Source: Elusimicrobiota bacterium
Lineage (GTDB): Bacteria > Elusimicrobiota > Elusimicrobia > UBA1565 > UBA9628
DNA: 64,000 bases
Reading direction: 5' to 3'
Assembly: GCA_028868375.1 (NCBI GenBank)
Contig: JAGWUP010000003.1
Span: 124,001 to 188,000 of the forward strand
Shown here: in pieces, positions 28,220 to 37,611 of the stretch
Layout: each line of letters opens with the position of its first letter
How positions within the stretch are numbered: position 1 is the first letter of the stretch
Program-made: the position numbers and the translations under genes
The notes under the pieces: model-generated
What the model was told of the DNA's origin: nothing
Seen by the model: only the letters and a program-made list of their open reading frames with translations
Database searches by the model: none

Positions 28220-28234
28220 TATTTTATTCCCTCC

Positions 28235-28285
28235 TTGCCGCGCGCCGCCTTTTAGGTATAATCCCGCCGACGCGCAGGACGCGTC
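28235..28285 (+). promoter_or_regulatory. Promoter and 5' hairpin of the amino-acid permease gene
   Basis: TTGCCG (28235-28240) and TATAAT (28257-28262) with a 16-bp spacer. A 6-bp inverted repeat GACGCG/CGCGTC (28269-28274 and 28280-28285) lies right at the expected transcription start. It could be an operator or a 5' mRNA hairpin; its role is unknown. The leader is about 38 bases and carries AAGGAG (28296-28301). Confidence 0.55.
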
Positions 28286-28305
28286 GATTCGAGACAAGGA
28301 GCGCC

Positions 28306-29838
28306 ATGAAGAATCTCTTCGCGACCAAGCCCTTGAAGCTGTTGCTCGAGGAAATGCGGGGCGAGAACCGCCTCCGGAGGGTGCTCAGCGCGACGCACTT
28401 GACCAGCCTCGGCGTTGGCGCCATCATCGGAACGGGCATCTTCGTGCTGACCGGGGTGGCGGCGCATGATAAGACCGGTCCGGCCCTGATCCTTTCCTTC
28501 GTCGTCGCGGGCGTCGTCTGCGTCTTCGCCGCCCTCTGCTACGCCGAGTTCGCCTCCATGGTCCCGATCGCGGGCTCAGCCTACACATACGCCTACGCCA
28601 CCCTGGGAGAGCTCTTCGCCTGGATCATCGGCTGGGATCTGATCCTGGAGTACACCGTGGCCTCCGCGGCGGTGGCGCACGGCTGGTCCCATTATTTCCA
28701 GGACTTCATCGGCAGCTTCGGGCTGGCCATTCCAAAAGTCTTCACAACCGCCCCCTTCGATTTTAATCCCGTGCTGGGAAGGCTCATGGCCACCGGCACC
28801 TGGTTCGACCTGCCGGCGATCGTCATCACCGCGATCGTGGCGACGATCCTGGTCATCGGCATCCGCGAGAGCGCCCGTTTCAACACGATGATCGTGACCT
28901 TCAAGGTGGCGATCGTCCTGTTCGTGATCGTGGTCGGCGCCTTCTACGTCAAGCCCTCCAACTGGGTGCCCTTCGCGCCCTTCGGCTACACCGGGGTCTC
29001 GTTCTTCGGCAAAACGCTTCTGGGCCGCACCGGCGCCGGGGGACAGCCCTTGGGCGTCTTGGCGGGGGCGGCGATGATCTTCTTCGCCTACATCGGCTTC
29101 GACTCCATCTCCACCCACGCCGAGGAGGCGGTCAATCCGCAAAAGGACGTGCCGATCGGCATCATCACCTCGCTTCTGGTCTGCACCGCGCTCTATATCG
29201 CCGTCTCCGCCGTGCTGACCGGCATGGTGCCCTACAACCACATCAATATCGACGCTCCCGTTTCCGACGCCTTCCGCCAAGTCGGCCTGCCCTGGGCGCA
29301 ATCCCTGATCGCGCTGGGGGCGATCGCCGGCATCACTTCCGTGCTGCTGGTGATGATGCTCTCGCAGCCGCGCATCTTTCTCGCCATGGCTCGGGACGGC
29401 CTGCTGCCGGAGAGCTTCTTCGGGGCGGTGCACAAAAAATTCCGCACCCCCTACAAATCCACGATCCTGACCGCAGCCGTCGTGGCGACGATGTCGGCCT
29501 TGGTGCCGCTGCGCATCCTGGCGGAATTGGTCAACATCGGCACCCTGCTGGCCTTCCTGATCGTCTGCGCGGCCGTGCTGATCATGCGCAAGATCAACCC
29601 CGACGCCCCGCGCCCCTTCCGTTGCCCTTGGGTCCCAGTGGTGCCCATCGCGGGCGTGGCCACCTGCCTGCTGCTGATGTTCTCGCTGCCGGCCGAGAAC
29701 TGGGCTCGCCTGATCATCTGGCTGGCGATCGGCCTGGTGATCTATTTCGCCTACGGGCGCCACCACAGCGTCATGGCCAGGCTGCGCCGGGGCGAGGTCT
29801 TGCGGCGGGACGACGCGGCCGAGGCCCTGGCCAAGTGA
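28306..29838 (+). CDS. APC-family amino-acid permease (YfnA/CAT-like)
   Basis: A 510-residue inner-membrane permease with about 12 helices. The first helix has the APC substrate-site motif GVGAIIGTGIFVLTGVAA; ALCYAEFASMVPIAGSAYTYAY and FFAYIGFDSISTHAEEAVNPQ are typical of the cationic-amino-acid-transporter/YfnA branch. The substrate cannot be set more narrowly. AAGGAG precedes ATG 28306; frames starting upstream would run into the tRNA. The next gene starts at its stop (TGATG). Confidence 0.9.
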   Translation: MKNLFATKPLKLLLEEMRGENRLRRVLSATHLTSLGVGAIIGTGIFVLTGVAAHDKTGPALILSFVVAGVVCVFAALCYAEFASMVPIAGSAYTYAYATLGELFAWIIGWDLILEYTVASAAVAHGWSHYFQDFIGSFGLAIPKVFTTAPFDFNPVLGRLMATGTWFDLPAIVITAIVATILVIGIRESARFNTMIVTFKVAIVLFVIVVGAFYVKPSNWVPFAPFGYTGVSFFGKTLLGRTGAGGQPLGVLAGAAMIFFAYIGFDSISTHAEEAVNPQKDVPIGIITSLLVCTALYIAVSAVLTGMVPYNHINIDAPVSDAFRQVGLPWAQSLIALGAIAGITSVLLVMMLSQPRIFLAMARDGLLPESFFGAVHKKFRTPYKSTILTAAVVATMSALVPLRILAELVNIGTLLAFLIVCAAVLIMRKINPDAPRPFRCPWVPVVPIAGVATCLLLMFSLPAENWARLIIWLAIGLVIYFAYGRHHSVMARLRRGEVLRRDDAAEALAK

Positions 29839-30740
29839 TGTCAGCGCGCGCCGTTCTCCTGGCGGCCCTGGCCGCGGTGGCGCTCTGGTTTTCCGCCTAC
29901 TGGCTGCGGCGGCTATCGGCCGAGCGGCGCTCCGGCCTTGACGCCGCGGACCCTCTGCGTTGGCCCAGGCCATTGGAACTGGCCATCGGTTTCGGGACCG
30001 ATTTCTTCGACACGCTGGGCATCGGCTCCTTCGCGCCGACGACGACCCTCTTCAAGTTCTTCGGCCTGGTCCCGGACGAGGATATTCCCGGCAGCCTCAA
30101 CATCGGCCACTCCATCCCCACCTTCGTCGAGGCCCTCATCTTCATCTCCATCGTCAGCATCGACGGCAGGACCCTGGTCCTGATGATCCTGTCCGCGGTG
30201 GCCGGAGCCTGGCTGGGCTCCGGGGTCGTCGCCTCCTGGCCGCGCCGCAACATCCAACTCGGCATGGCCGCGGCCTTGATCGCGGCGGCGGCCTTCTTCG
30301 CGATGAAGAACCTCGGCCTGTTTCCGGCGGGAGCGGACGCCTTGGGGCTTTCCGGCCTTCGCCTGGCCGCGGGCCTGGCCGGCAACTTCGTCCTCGGAGC
30401 GCTGATGACCCTGGGCATCGGGGCCTACGCCCCCTGCATGATCCTGACCAGCCTGCTGGGGATGAACCCGCAGGCGGCCTTTCCGATCATGATGGGCTCC
30501 TGCGCCTTCTTGATGCCGGCCGCCTCCCTGCGCTTCATGGCGCGCAAGCGCTACAGCCGCGCGCCCTCCCTGGGCCTGACCTTGGGCGGAGCCCCGGCCG
30601 TGCTGATCGCGGCCTACATCGTCAAATCCATGCCGCTCTCGACCTTGCGCTGGCTGGTCGTGTTCGTGGTGCTCTACGCCGCGGCGGCGATGCTCCGTTC
30701 GGCGCGCCGCGAAGCGGCCCAATCCGCCGTCGCCGCCTAG
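29838..30740 (+). CDS. TauE/SafE-type (TSUP) membrane permease
   Basis: A 300-residue polytopic protein of the TSUP/DUF81 family. After one N-terminal helix comes the family-like segment AIGFGTDFFDTLGIGSFAPTTTLFKF, and a related inverted-repeat half later (LMTLGIGAYAPCMILTSLLGMNP). TSUP permeases move sulfite, sulfonates or other small anions; the substrate here is unknown. ATG 29838 overlaps the permease stop, so the two genes are coupled. It meets the TPR gene tail to tail 2 bp downstream. Confidence 0.85.
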   Translation: MSARAVLLAALAAVALWFSAYWLRRLSAERRSGLDAADPLRWPRPLELAIGFGTDFFDTLGIGSFAPTTTLFKFFGLVPDEDIPGSLNIGHSIPTFVEALIFISIVSIDGRTLVLMILSAVAGAWLGSGVVASWPRRNIQLGMAAALIAAAAFFAMKNLGLFPAGADALGLSGLRLAAGLAGNFVLGALMTLGIGAYAPCMILTSLLGMNPQAAFPIMMGSCAFLMPAASLRFMARKRYSRAPSLGLTLGGAPAVLIAAYIVKSMPLSTLRWLVVFVVLYAAAAMLRSARREAAQSAVAA

Positions 30741-30742
30741 CC

Positions 30743-31438
30743 CTAGGAGCCGCGGCCGGCGGCTTCTAGGGCGCGGATCTCCTCGATCTGGAGGCGGGCC
30801 CGCGGATGATCGGAGGCGGCGGCCGGATCATCGAGGATATCGCGCCATATCTCCAACGCCTTGGCGTAGCGCCCTTGGCTCTTATAGAGATTGGCGAGGA
30901 TTTCCTTCATCAGGGTCGGAGTCCCGGGATCCTTCAGGGTCGAATCGAGCAGGGCGATCATCTTGGGCACGTCTCCTTCCTTCTTATAGGCCAGGGCTGC
31001 GATGTAGAGCAGGTAAAGGCGCTGGCCGGGGTCGCGGCGCAGGCCCTCCTGCAGCAAGGCCACGGCCTGCTCGGGGCGCGCCACCTGCGGAAACCAGCCG
31101 AGGACGCTGGCGCCGTAAAGATAGGCGCGGTGAAAGGAGGGGTCCAGGCTGACGATGCGCGAGGCCAGGACGGCGATATGGGCATAGGGATGCCCGGGCG
31201 CATCCGGCAGCTGCGGCAGGCCGTTGCCCATGTACTCCAGCATCTGCACCCAGGCCAGATCGGCGGCGGCGGCGCGAAATCCCAGCTCGACCAACGCCGC
31301 ATCCTGCGCGCAAAAGGGAGTGGCCGGCAGCTCGGTCAAGGGCGGAAACCGCCGCGACAGCCGTCCCAACGGGCCGTCGACTGCAACGGCCACGACCGCG
31401 GACAGGGCGAAAACCGCCAGCGCCCGAGCCGCCGGCAT
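30743..31438 (-). CDS. Membrane-anchored TPR protein of the ABC operon
   Basis: A 231-residue protein with an N-terminal hydrophobic segment (ALAVFALSAVVAVAVDG), either a signal anchor or a signal peptide, followed by helical repeats: AYLYGASVLGWFPQVARPEQ, LLYIAALAYKKEGDVPKMI and EILANLYKSQGRYAKALEIW, all TPR-like. ATG 31438 overlaps the permease stop by one base (TGATG). It is the last of four coupled genes with an ABC exporter, so it probably assists that system, but no function can be assigned. Confidence 0.72.
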   Translation of the reverse strand: MPAARALAVFALSAVVAVAVDGPLGRLSRRFPPLTELPATPFCAQDAALVELGFRAAAADLAWVQMLEYMGNGLPQLPDAPGHPYAHIAVLASRIVSLDPSFHRAYLYGASVLGWFPQVARPEQAVALLQEGLRRDPGQRLYLLYIAALAYKKEGDVPKMIALLDSTLKDPGTPTLMKEILANLYKSQGRYAKALEIWRDILDDPAAASDHPRARLQIEEIRALEAAGRGS

Positions 31439-32199
31439 CAAAACTCCTTCTGCTCGAAGAGCTCCGCGGAGAGCGCCAGGCAGGCCGTGCCGTAGGCCAG
31501 GACGTAGAGGACGGCCCAGGCCGCCCAAGCCGCAGGCGTGCCGGCATGCCGGGCGCCGGCGTAATCGAGGCGGGAGAAGTCTGGCGCCGCGCGCGCGAAG
31601 GCGAGGATGAGGCCGCGCAACGGCCCGCTGCCGGAGCGCTCGGCGATGTAGCGCAATTCGGGGGTGAAATGCCCGAGGACCCAGAAGAAGACCGAGAAGG
31701 CCATGGCCGCGGCCTCGGAGGTCAGCGCCAGCGACAGCAAGAGCGCCAAGGCTCCCATCAACGCCACCTGCCCCAAGATCGAAACCCAGGCCAAGGCGTA
31801 GGAGCCGGCGGGCGCCCAGCCGAAGGCTTCAAGCAGCAGCCAGTGGACCAGCCCCATCCCGGCCATCCCTATCGCGACGGCGGCCAGGGTGCCGAAGAAG
31901 CGTCCGAGGAGATAGTGCCAGCGGCGCACCGGATGGGTCAGGATCAAGAAGACGGCGCGGCTCTCGATTTCCTGCAGGACCAGGCGCACCGTCAAGAAGA
32001 CCATGGAGACCAGGCCGATGGCCAGGATCGCGGCCAGTCCCAGGTCGAGCACCATGCGCCCCCGCTCGTTGACGGCCAGGACGGAAGCGATCGCTCCCGC
32101 GCCGAGGAGCACCAGTCCGAAGAGGGCCGCGCTCAGCCAGGCTCGGCTGCGGACATGCTCGCGCAGGGTGTAGTCGAAGACGGCCTTGATCGTGTCCAT
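31438..32199 (-). CDS. ABC-2-type transporter permease
   Basis: A 253-residue integral membrane protein with about six helices and the ABC-2 pattern TLREHVRSRAWLSAALFGLV at the N-terminus and IESRAVFLILTHPVRRWHYLLGRF (coupling-helix region) after the second helix. It starts 10 bp after the ATPase gene and overlaps the TPR gene. ABC-2 systems export lipids, polymers, drugs or act in envelope assembly; the cargo is unknown. Confidence 0.85.
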   Translation of the reverse strand: MDTIKAVFDYTLREHVRSRAWLSAALFGLVLLGAGAIASVLAVNERGRMVLDLGLAAILAIGLVSMVFLTVRLVLQEIESRAVFLILTHPVRRWHYLLGRFFGTLAAVAIGMAGMGLVHWLLLEAFGWAPAGSYALAWVSILGQVALMGALALLLSLALTSEAAAMAFSVFFWVLGHFTPELRYIAERSGSGPLRGLILAFARAAPDFSRLDYAGARHAGTPAAWAAWAVLYVLAYGTACLALSAELFEQKEF

Positions 32200-32209
32200 G
32201 CCAAGGTCC

Positions 32210-32974
32210 TTAATCGAGGCGTATCTCCCCGACGCCGTCGGTGCGGGTCACGGAGGCCGCGAAAGCCTCCTCGAGCGCGCCGGGGCGGCCCTGCCACTCC
32301 TCCTGCGTCATCACGCGCGCAAGCCTCCCCCCGCTCAAGATTCCGATGCGGTCGCACACCTTCTCGACCTCGGAAATGTCGTGCGAGGAAAAAAGCACGC
32401 TCTTGCCCTTGCCCTTGAGCCAGAGGATGAGCGCGCGGACCTCCTTGATCGCCAAGGGATCCAAGCCCGTCACCGGCTCGTCCAGGATGACGAGCTCCGG
32501 CTCGTGGATGAGCGCCTGGGCCAGGCTGACGCGCTGCAGCATCCCCTTGGAGTACTCCGAGAGGCGCTGATCCATCCCCCGCTCCAAGCCGACGCGCCGC
32601 AGCATGGCCAGGACCCGCGCCTCGCGCTCGCAGGCCGGGATGCGGGAGAGAGCCGCGAACAGCCTGATGTTCTCGCGGCCCGTCAGGGCGCGGTTGAGAT
32701 AGGCGGCCTCCGGAGCGTAGCCGATGCGCGCTAAGCTCTCTATGTCCGGAACGGGCTTGCCGAAAACCTCGACCGTGCCGCAAGTCGGCAGATGCAGCCC
32801 CATCAGCAGTTTGATGGCCGTCGTCTTGCCGGAGCCGTTGAGGCCGAGCAGTCCGAAGACCTCGCCGCGCTCCACCTCGAGGTCGAGGCCGTCCAAGCCG
32901 ACCGTTTCCGTCAGGCGGCCCAAATGGGAGCGGCGGTAGACCTTGCGCACTCCGCGCAAGGCCAAGACCTTCAT
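32210..32974 (-). CDS. ABC transporter ATP-binding protein (ABC-2 / CcmA-like)
   Basis: A 254-residue ATPase: Walker A GLNGSGKTTAIKLLMGL (about residues 43-59), Q-loop replaced in part by GYAPEAAYL, signature LSEYSKGMLQRVSLAQALI, Walker B LVILDEPVTGLDP and the H-loop SSHDISE. It is the partner of the adjacent permease. ATG 32974 overlaps the stop of the upstream membrane protein (ATGA). Confidence 0.93.
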   Translation of the reverse strand: MKVLALRGVRKVYRRSHLGRLTETVGLDGLDLEVERGEVFGLLGLNGSGKTTAIKLLMGLHLPTCGTVEVFGKPVPDIESLARIGYAPEAAYLNRALTGRENIRLFAALSRIPACEREARVLAMLRRVGLERGMDQRLSEYSKGMLQRVSLAQALIHEPELVILDEPVTGLDPLAIKEVRALILWLKGKGKSVLFSSHDISEVEKVCDRIGILSGGRLARVMTQEEWQGRPGALEEAFAASVTRTDGVGEIRLD

Positions 32975-34071
32975 CTGGGCCCCCAGGACGCCAGGGCCGC
33001 CGCGCAGACGATCAGCAAGCCCGTCGCCGCCAAGCGCCGTCGCCCCTCGTAGAGCCGCGCGGCGCCGGACTGGGAGATGAGGGCCAGCCGCCGCAGCTCG
33101 CAGGCGCAGGCCAGCGCCCCGGCCAAGAGCAGGGCCATCGCGGCGGCCAGCACTCCCGCCCAGACGCCCAGTCGCTCCATCGCTTGCGGAAGGGCGGCCG
33201 GCAAGGCGGCCAGCGCCGCGGCGGCCCAAAAACGGGACAGAGCCGCCAAGGCGGCGGCCTCCAGCCAAGCGGCCGAGGCGGCCGCCAACCAGCGGCCGGC
33301 GGCCAACGCCGCCGCCAGACCGGCCGCCCATGGCAGCCAAGAGGGCGCCGGCAAAGGGGCTACGGCTCCAAGCAGGGCGGCGGCCATCAGCGCCAAGGCC
33401 CTCCGAAGCGAGAAGCAGCCGGGGCCCAAAGACAACGCCAGCGCCGCCAGCGCGGGCCAGCCCTGGGCCGCCAAGCTCGACCAGGCGCCGGCCCCCAAGG
33501 CGCGCCACAAGCGTTGGGCCCGGCCCGGCAAGGCGTCGGCGACCGCAAAGGAAAAATCGTCTTTCCCCGGAGTCAGCACGAAACGCCGCGGCCTGCGCCC
33601 GGCCACCGAGAGGACGGTGCGAAAATCCATGATCGGCAACAGCGGCTGCCTCGCAACCAGACGCTCCTGCCGGTATTCGCTGAAGAAATCGGCGCTGCCG
33701 GAGATGACGGCGGCCTCCGGAACGGCGGGATAGACCAGGCGCAGATGGAAAGTCCCCTGTTCGTAGACCTGCCAGGGCCGCTGGACGTAGACGGCCCGCA
33801 GCAGACGCCCCTCCAGGGGCTTGCCGTCGACTTGCAGGCGCAAGTGGGCGTTGACGTAGTTCTGGGCGCTCAACATGGCGTTGCGCGGCCAGTTGCGGGA
33901 GGGCATCGGCTCCAGCCGCACGACCTCCTCGATCCAATAGATCGAATCGCTGGTCACGTCCGCGACGATGCGGTCCGACGCTGCATGCAGAACAATGTGA
34001 ACCGGGCGGATGGGATAATCGTCGGCCCGCGCCGGGCAAACGAGCAGGACGCAAGCCAGCCAAGCGAGCAT
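32971..34071 (-). CDS. Exported/membrane protein of unknown function, first gene of the ABC operon
   Basis: A 366-residue protein with a short signal peptide (MLAWLACVLLVCPARA), an extracytoplasmic beta-rich domain to about residue 190 (VHIVLHAASDRIVADVTSD, FHLRLVYPAVPEAAVISG) and then five or six Ala/Leu-rich membrane helices ending in LLIVCAAALASWGPR. The layout resembles HupE/UreJ-like proteins with a periplasmic sensor or binding domain, but I see no diagnostic motif. Coupling to the ABC ATPase suggests a shared process. A TTGACG-18-CACAAT promoter puts transcription start on the ATG itself. Confidence 0.6.
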   Translation of the reverse strand: MLAWLACVLLVCPARADDYPIRPVHIVLHAASDRIVADVTSDSIYWIEEVVRLEPMPSRNWPRNAMLSAQNYVNAHLRLQVDGKPLEGRLLRAVYVQRPWQVYEQGTFHLRLVYPAVPEAAVISGSADFFSEYRQERLVARQPLLPIMDFRTVLSVAGRRPRRFVLTPGKDDFSFAVADALPGRAQRLWRALGAGAWSSLAAQGWPALAALALSLGPGCFSLRRALALMAAALLGAVAPLPAPSWLPWAAGLAAALAAGRWLAAASAAWLEAAALAALSRFWAAAALAALPAALPQAMERLGVWAGVLAAAMALLLAGALACACELRRLALISQSGAARLYEGRRRLAATGLLIVCAAALASWGPR

Positions 34072-34077
34072 TGAAGG

Positions 34078-34107
34078 ATTGTGCCACTACTGCGAGAAGG
34101 GCGTCAA
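34078..34107 (-). promoter_or_regulatory. Promoter of the ABC operon
   Basis: Minus-strand TTGACG (34107-34102) and CACAAT (34083-34078) with an 18-bp spacer; the ATG follows 6 bp after the -10 box. It is back to back with the plus-strand promoter at 34124. Confidence 0.5.
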
Positions 34108-34123
34108 TCGGAGCGCCGGAGGC

Positions 34124-34152
34124 TTGACAAGGAGACGGACGGGCACTACACT
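34124..34152 (+). promoter_or_regulatory. Promoter of the 34191 lipoprotein gene
   Basis: TTGACA (34124-34129) and TACACT (34147-34152) with a 17-bp spacer. The leader is about 30 bases and ends with GGAGG (34182-34186) 4 bases before the GTG start. Confidence 0.65.
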
Positions 34153-34190
34153 GGCGCCCGCTCGCTCAAAATTCCGACACCGGAGGACTT

Positions 34191-34805
34191 GTGAAAAAAA
34201 TCTCTCGCTGGATCGGGCTGGCGGCCGCCGCGGCGCTCTTGTCCGCCTGCGCCCACAACATCGTCGTCAAGCAGGACGGGCTGTCGTTCCAGGATCGGCA
34301 GGACGGCATCGCCATGAACGCCGGGCTCTCCCTGGACGAGGCGACCCGCAATTACGTTTATACGGAGCGCCGGCTGGGCGAGACCTACAGCTTCAACCTC
34401 GGCGCGGCCCTGGAGTCCGGCGCCCAGGCGTCCCTGCTCAAGGTCTTCCCCAACCTGAAGATGTCTCCTGACGGCAGCGGCGTCGAGCGCCTGGTCAAGC
34501 TCAAGTTCGGACCGGCGACGAGTTTCCAGCTTGGCGCCACGACCCTGTCCAAGAATCATGCCGCCGTCGAGCTGGACTGCGAGGTCGACGACCAGCAAGG
34601 CCGGCCGCTGTGGAACGGGCAGGCGATGGGCAGCGCCGATGAATCCGTGGGAGCCATGGGCGCCATGCCCGCCCTGTTCGGCTTCTTCGGGCAAGGCCCG
34701 CTCTACAAGGCCTACGGGCGCGTCTTCAACGACGCTCTCGTCGCCTCCTTGGAGAATCTCAACTCGCAGCTGGCCTCGGCCAGGCCGGCCATCGCGGCCC
34801 AATAG
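34191..34805 (+). CDS. Outer-membrane-type lipoprotein, function unknown
   Basis: A 204-residue lipoprotein starting at GTG 34191: basic MKK start, hydrophobic LAAAAALLSAC with the lipobox LSAC and Cys near residue 20; residue +2 is Ala, so no inner-membrane retention signal of the Asp2 type. The mature part is a mixed alpha/beta domain with SFNLGAALESGAQASLLKVF and a C-terminal helix ALVASLENLNSQL, which recalls YajG-type lipoproteins, but the match is not firm. It is followed at once by an exported protein gene, probably cotranscribed. Confidence 0.75.
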   Translation: MKKISRWIGLAAAAALLSACAHNIVVKQDGLSFQDRQDGIAMNAGLSLDEATRNYVYTERRLGETYSFNLGAALESGAQASLLKVFPNLKMSPDGSGVERLVKLKFGPATSFQLGATTLSKNHAAVELDCEVDDQQGRPLWNGQAMGSADESVGAMGAMPALFGFFGQGPLYKAYGRVFNDALVASLENLNSQLASARPAIAAQ

Positions 34806-34807
34806 TG

Positions 34808-35524
34808 ATGCCGCCGGCGCCAGGACTCGGCAGGGCCGGCCTTCTGCTCTTGAGCCTGGCGCTGGCGGCCGTTCCGGCGCGCGCCCGGGATCAATCCTGG
34901 CGGCAGTTCGATCTCTCCGGCCTGCCGGCGAGGCCGACGACCTTCGAGGAGCAGTCCCTGCTCGAGTCGGCCAGAAGCCCGGCCGCCGCCGATCGGCGCC
35001 AGGCCGCGCGCATCCAGCGCGCCCTGGCCAGCTATTACCGAGCCCACGGCGACGCCGAGCGCTCGCGCGTGGCCGAGGCCAGGGCCGCGGCGGCGGAACA
35101 GGAACAGATGGAACTCCCGCGGCTGAGGCGGGCTGCGGCCAAAAAGCCTCCGCGGGCGCGCCTGGCCGCGCCCGCTGGACGATCCGGCTTCAGCGGCCGC
35201 TTCTACGGCATGTCGGGAAGGACCCTCAACACCTGGGACTTCAACCCCGATGGAACCTTCTACCACGCGACGATCGCCTCGGGGGCGGGGACCAGCGTGC
35301 GCAACAGCGAGCGCGGCAGCTTCGAGGTTCATGGCGCCTGGATGATCCTGCGCGTCCAGAATACGGCCGGCGGCTTCGTCACGCCGGGAGCCGGGCGCTC
35401 CGTCCAGTTGGGCGGCGCCGCCGCCTCATCCGCCTCGCTCCGCCGCCTGTCCCTGCGCAAGCTGCCGCACGCCTCGGGGGCGATCCTGCTGGGCGGAGAG
35501 CGCCTGAAAGTCAAAAGCTGGTAG
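34808..35524 (+). CDS. Exported protein of unknown function
   Basis: A 238-residue protein with a signal peptide (LLLLSLALAAVPARARD). Residues 45-100 are charged and helical, then a basic Pro/Ala linker, then a small beta domain (SGRFYGMSGRTLNTWDFNPD, GSFEVHGAWMILRVQNT) that looks like a lipocalin- or DUF-type ligand barrel. I do not recognise the family. GTG 34805 overlapping the previous TAG is an equally possible start. It ends 54 bp before the shc ATG. Confidence 0.6.
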   Translation: MPPAPGLGRAGLLLLSLALAAVPARARDQSWRQFDLSGLPARPTTFEEQSLLESARSPAAADRRQAARIQRALASYYRAHGDAERSRVAEARAAAAEQEQMELPRLRRAAAKKPPRARLAAPAGRSGFSGRFYGMSGRTLNTWDFNPDGTFYHATIASGAGTSVRNSERGSFEVHGAWMILRVQNTAGGFVTPGAGRSVQLGGAAASSASLRRLSLRKLPHASGAILLGGERLKVKSW

Positions 35525-35541
35525 CCCGACCGCCTGGCGGT

Positions 35542-35569
35542 TTGAAAGCCTTTCCAGGCATGATATAAT
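35542..35569 (+). promoter_or_regulatory. Promoter of the shc hopanoid operon
   Basis: TTGAAA (35542-35547) and a perfect TATAAT (35564-35569) with a 16-bp spacer. The shc ATG is 9 bp past the -10 box and no Shine-Dalgarno sequence precedes it. Confidence 0.65.
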
Positions 35570-35578
35570 TTACGCCTC

Positions 35579-37603
35579 ATGATCAGGTCCATCATGTCCG
35601 GTTGGTGGCCGGCCGGCTACCGCAAGCCGGAGGGCTGGGCCCAGAACCTCAAGCCCTCGGCGCGGTCGCCGCAGAGCGAGGACCGGGCCCCCACCTCGGT
35701 CTCAGCCGCCATCGAGAAGGGCCAGGCCGCCCTCCTGCGCATGCAGAACGCCGAGGACGGCTACTGGTGCGGCCCCCTGCGGGGCGACACGACGACGACC
35801 TCCGACACGATCATGCTCCTCAACTTCCTGGGGCGCGGCAACTCGGTGAAGGTCCGCCAATACGCCAACTTTCTCCTGCGCGAGCAGCAGGCCGACGGGG
35901 GCTGGCCGATCTTCAAGAACGGCCCCTCCGACATCTCGGCCACGGTCAAGGCCTATTGGGCGCTGAAGCTGGCCGGCCATTCACCCCAGGAGCCGCGCCT
36001 GGCCGCGGCGCGGCGCAGGATCAAGGAGCTGGGCGGCATCCACCGGGTCAACTCCTATACGAAGTTCTACCTGGCCCTCTTCGGCCAGTACGACTGGAGG
36101 GGAGTGCCGACGATCCCCCCGGAGCTGATGCTGTTTCCAAAATGGTTCTACTTCAATCTCTACGAGATGAGCGCCTGGACTCGCTCGATCGTCGTGCCTC
36201 TCTCCATCGTCTGGGCCTATCAACCCGCCATCCCCTGCCCCCCGGAAGCCACCATCAAGGAGCTGTTCCCGGACTCGCGCAGATACATCCCCCTGGACGA
36301 AGCCGTCGGGCCGCACTCCTTTTTCTCCTGGACCAAGTTCTTCCTCCTCTGGGACAAGGGCCTGAAGGCGATCGAGGGGCAAGGCGGCCACTGGATCCGC
36401 GTCTGGGCCTTGCGCCTGGCCGAGGACTGGATGCTCGAGCGCCTGCAGGACTCAGACGGCTGCGGCGCGATCTACCCCGGCATCATCAACACCATCATGG
36501 CCATGAAGTGCCTGGGCTATCCCGACACCGATCCGCGCTTGGTCGAGCAGCTCCAGGTCCTGGAGCGCCTGGAGCTGCGCCACGACGAGGACCGCGCCGT
36601 CGAGATACAGCCCTGCCGCTCGCCGGTCTGGGACACGGCCCTCTCCGTCATCGCCCTGGCCGAGTCGGGGCTGGAGCGCAACCACCCCGCCCTGGTGCGG
36701 GCCGCCCAATGGCTGATCGCCAAGGAGATCCGCGTCGCGGGCGACTGGAGGGCGACCAACCCCAAGGGGCCGATCGGCGGCTGGCATTTCCAGTTCCAGA
36801 ACGTCTTCTATCCCGACGTGGACGACACCGCGATGGTCATGCTGGCGCTGCGCCACGTGGACCTGCGGGAGCCCCTGGCCCTGGACCGAGAGAAGGCCTG
36901 CCGTCGCAGCTTGGACTGGATCTGGTCGATGCAGAATCCCAGCGGAGGTTGGGCGGCGTTCGACCGCGACAACACGAAGGCCGTCCTGACCAAGATTCCC
37001 TTCGCCGACCACAACGCGATGATCGACCCCCCGACCGCCGACATCACCGCGCGGGTGCTGGAGCTGATGGGCTACATCGGCTACGACCGCGGCTACGCCG
37101 GCATCCAGGACGCCGTCGATTTCCTGCGCCAGGAGCAGGAGGCCGACGGCTCCTGGTTCGGCCGCTGGGGCGTCAATTACATCTACGGCACCTGGCAGGC
37201 CCTGCGGGGGCTGGCGGCGATCGACGAGGATGTCCGGCAGCCCTACCTGCGCCGCGCCGTCTCTTGGCTTAAAAGCGTCCAGCGCGAGGACGGCGGCTGG
37301 GGCGAGACCTGCGCCACCTATCACGATCCGTCCGCCAAGGGCGGCGGCCCCTCCACCCCCTCGCAGACGGCCTGGGCCGTCATGGGCCTGCTGGCCGGAG
37401 GCTGCGGCGCCGACGATCCCTCGGTGCGCCGCGGCGTGGACTTCCTGGCCGCCTCCCAGGGCGAGGAGGGACTCTGGCAAGAGTCGGAGTTCACCGGCAC
37501 CGGCTTTCCCAAGGTTTACTATCTCGAGTACACGATGTACCGGCAGTACTTCCCCCTGATGGCGCTCGGCGCCTACCGCCGCGCCTGCGGACGAGTTCCC
37601 TAG
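35579..37603 (+). CDS. shc: Squalene-hopene cyclase
   Basis: A 674-residue class II triterpene cyclase that folds squalene to hopene/hopanol on the inner membrane. The catalytic DXDD motif is in [13 protein letters not shown] (about residue 415). Many QW repeats are seen, such as [41 protein letters not shown] and [17 protein letters not shown] 35579 fits a leaderless mRNA; ATG 35594 ([10 protein letters not shown]) is an alternative start. It leads an operon that continues through hpnH, hpnA, hpnG, ispA, dxs and ispH. Confidence 0.96.
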   Translation: MIRSIMSGWWPAGYRKPEGWAQNLKPSARSPQSEDRAPTSVSAAIEKGQAALLRMQNAEDGYWCGPLRGDTTTTSDTIMLLNFLGRGNSVKVRQYANFLLREQQADGGWPIFKNGPSDISATVKAYWALKLAGHSPQEPRLAAARRRIKELGGIHRVNSYTKFYLALFGQYDWRGVPTIPPELMLFPKWFYFNLYEMSAWTRSIVVPLSIVWAYQPAIPCPPEATIKELFPDSRRYIPLDEAVGPHSFFSWTKFFLLWDKGLKAIEGQGGHWIRVWALRLAEDWMLERLQDSDGCGAIYPGIINTIMAMKCLGYPDTDPRLVEQLQVLERLELRHDEDRAVEIQPCRSPVWDTALSVIALAESGLERNHPALVRAAQWLIAKEIRVAGDWRATNPKGPIGGWHFQFQNVFYPDVDDTAMVMLALRHVDLREPLALDREKACRRSLDWIWSMQNPSGGWAAFDRDNTKAVLTKIPFADHNAMIDPPTADITARVLELMGYIGYDRGYAGIQDAVDFLRQEQEADGSWFGRWGVNYIYGTWQALRGLAAIDEDVRQPYLRRAVSWLKSVQREDGGWGETCATYHDPSAKGGGPSTPSQTAWAVMGLLAGGCGADDPSVRRGVDFLAASQGEEGLWQESEFTGTGFPKVYYLEYTMYRQYFPLMALGAYRRACGRVP

Positions 37604-37611
37604 GAGACACG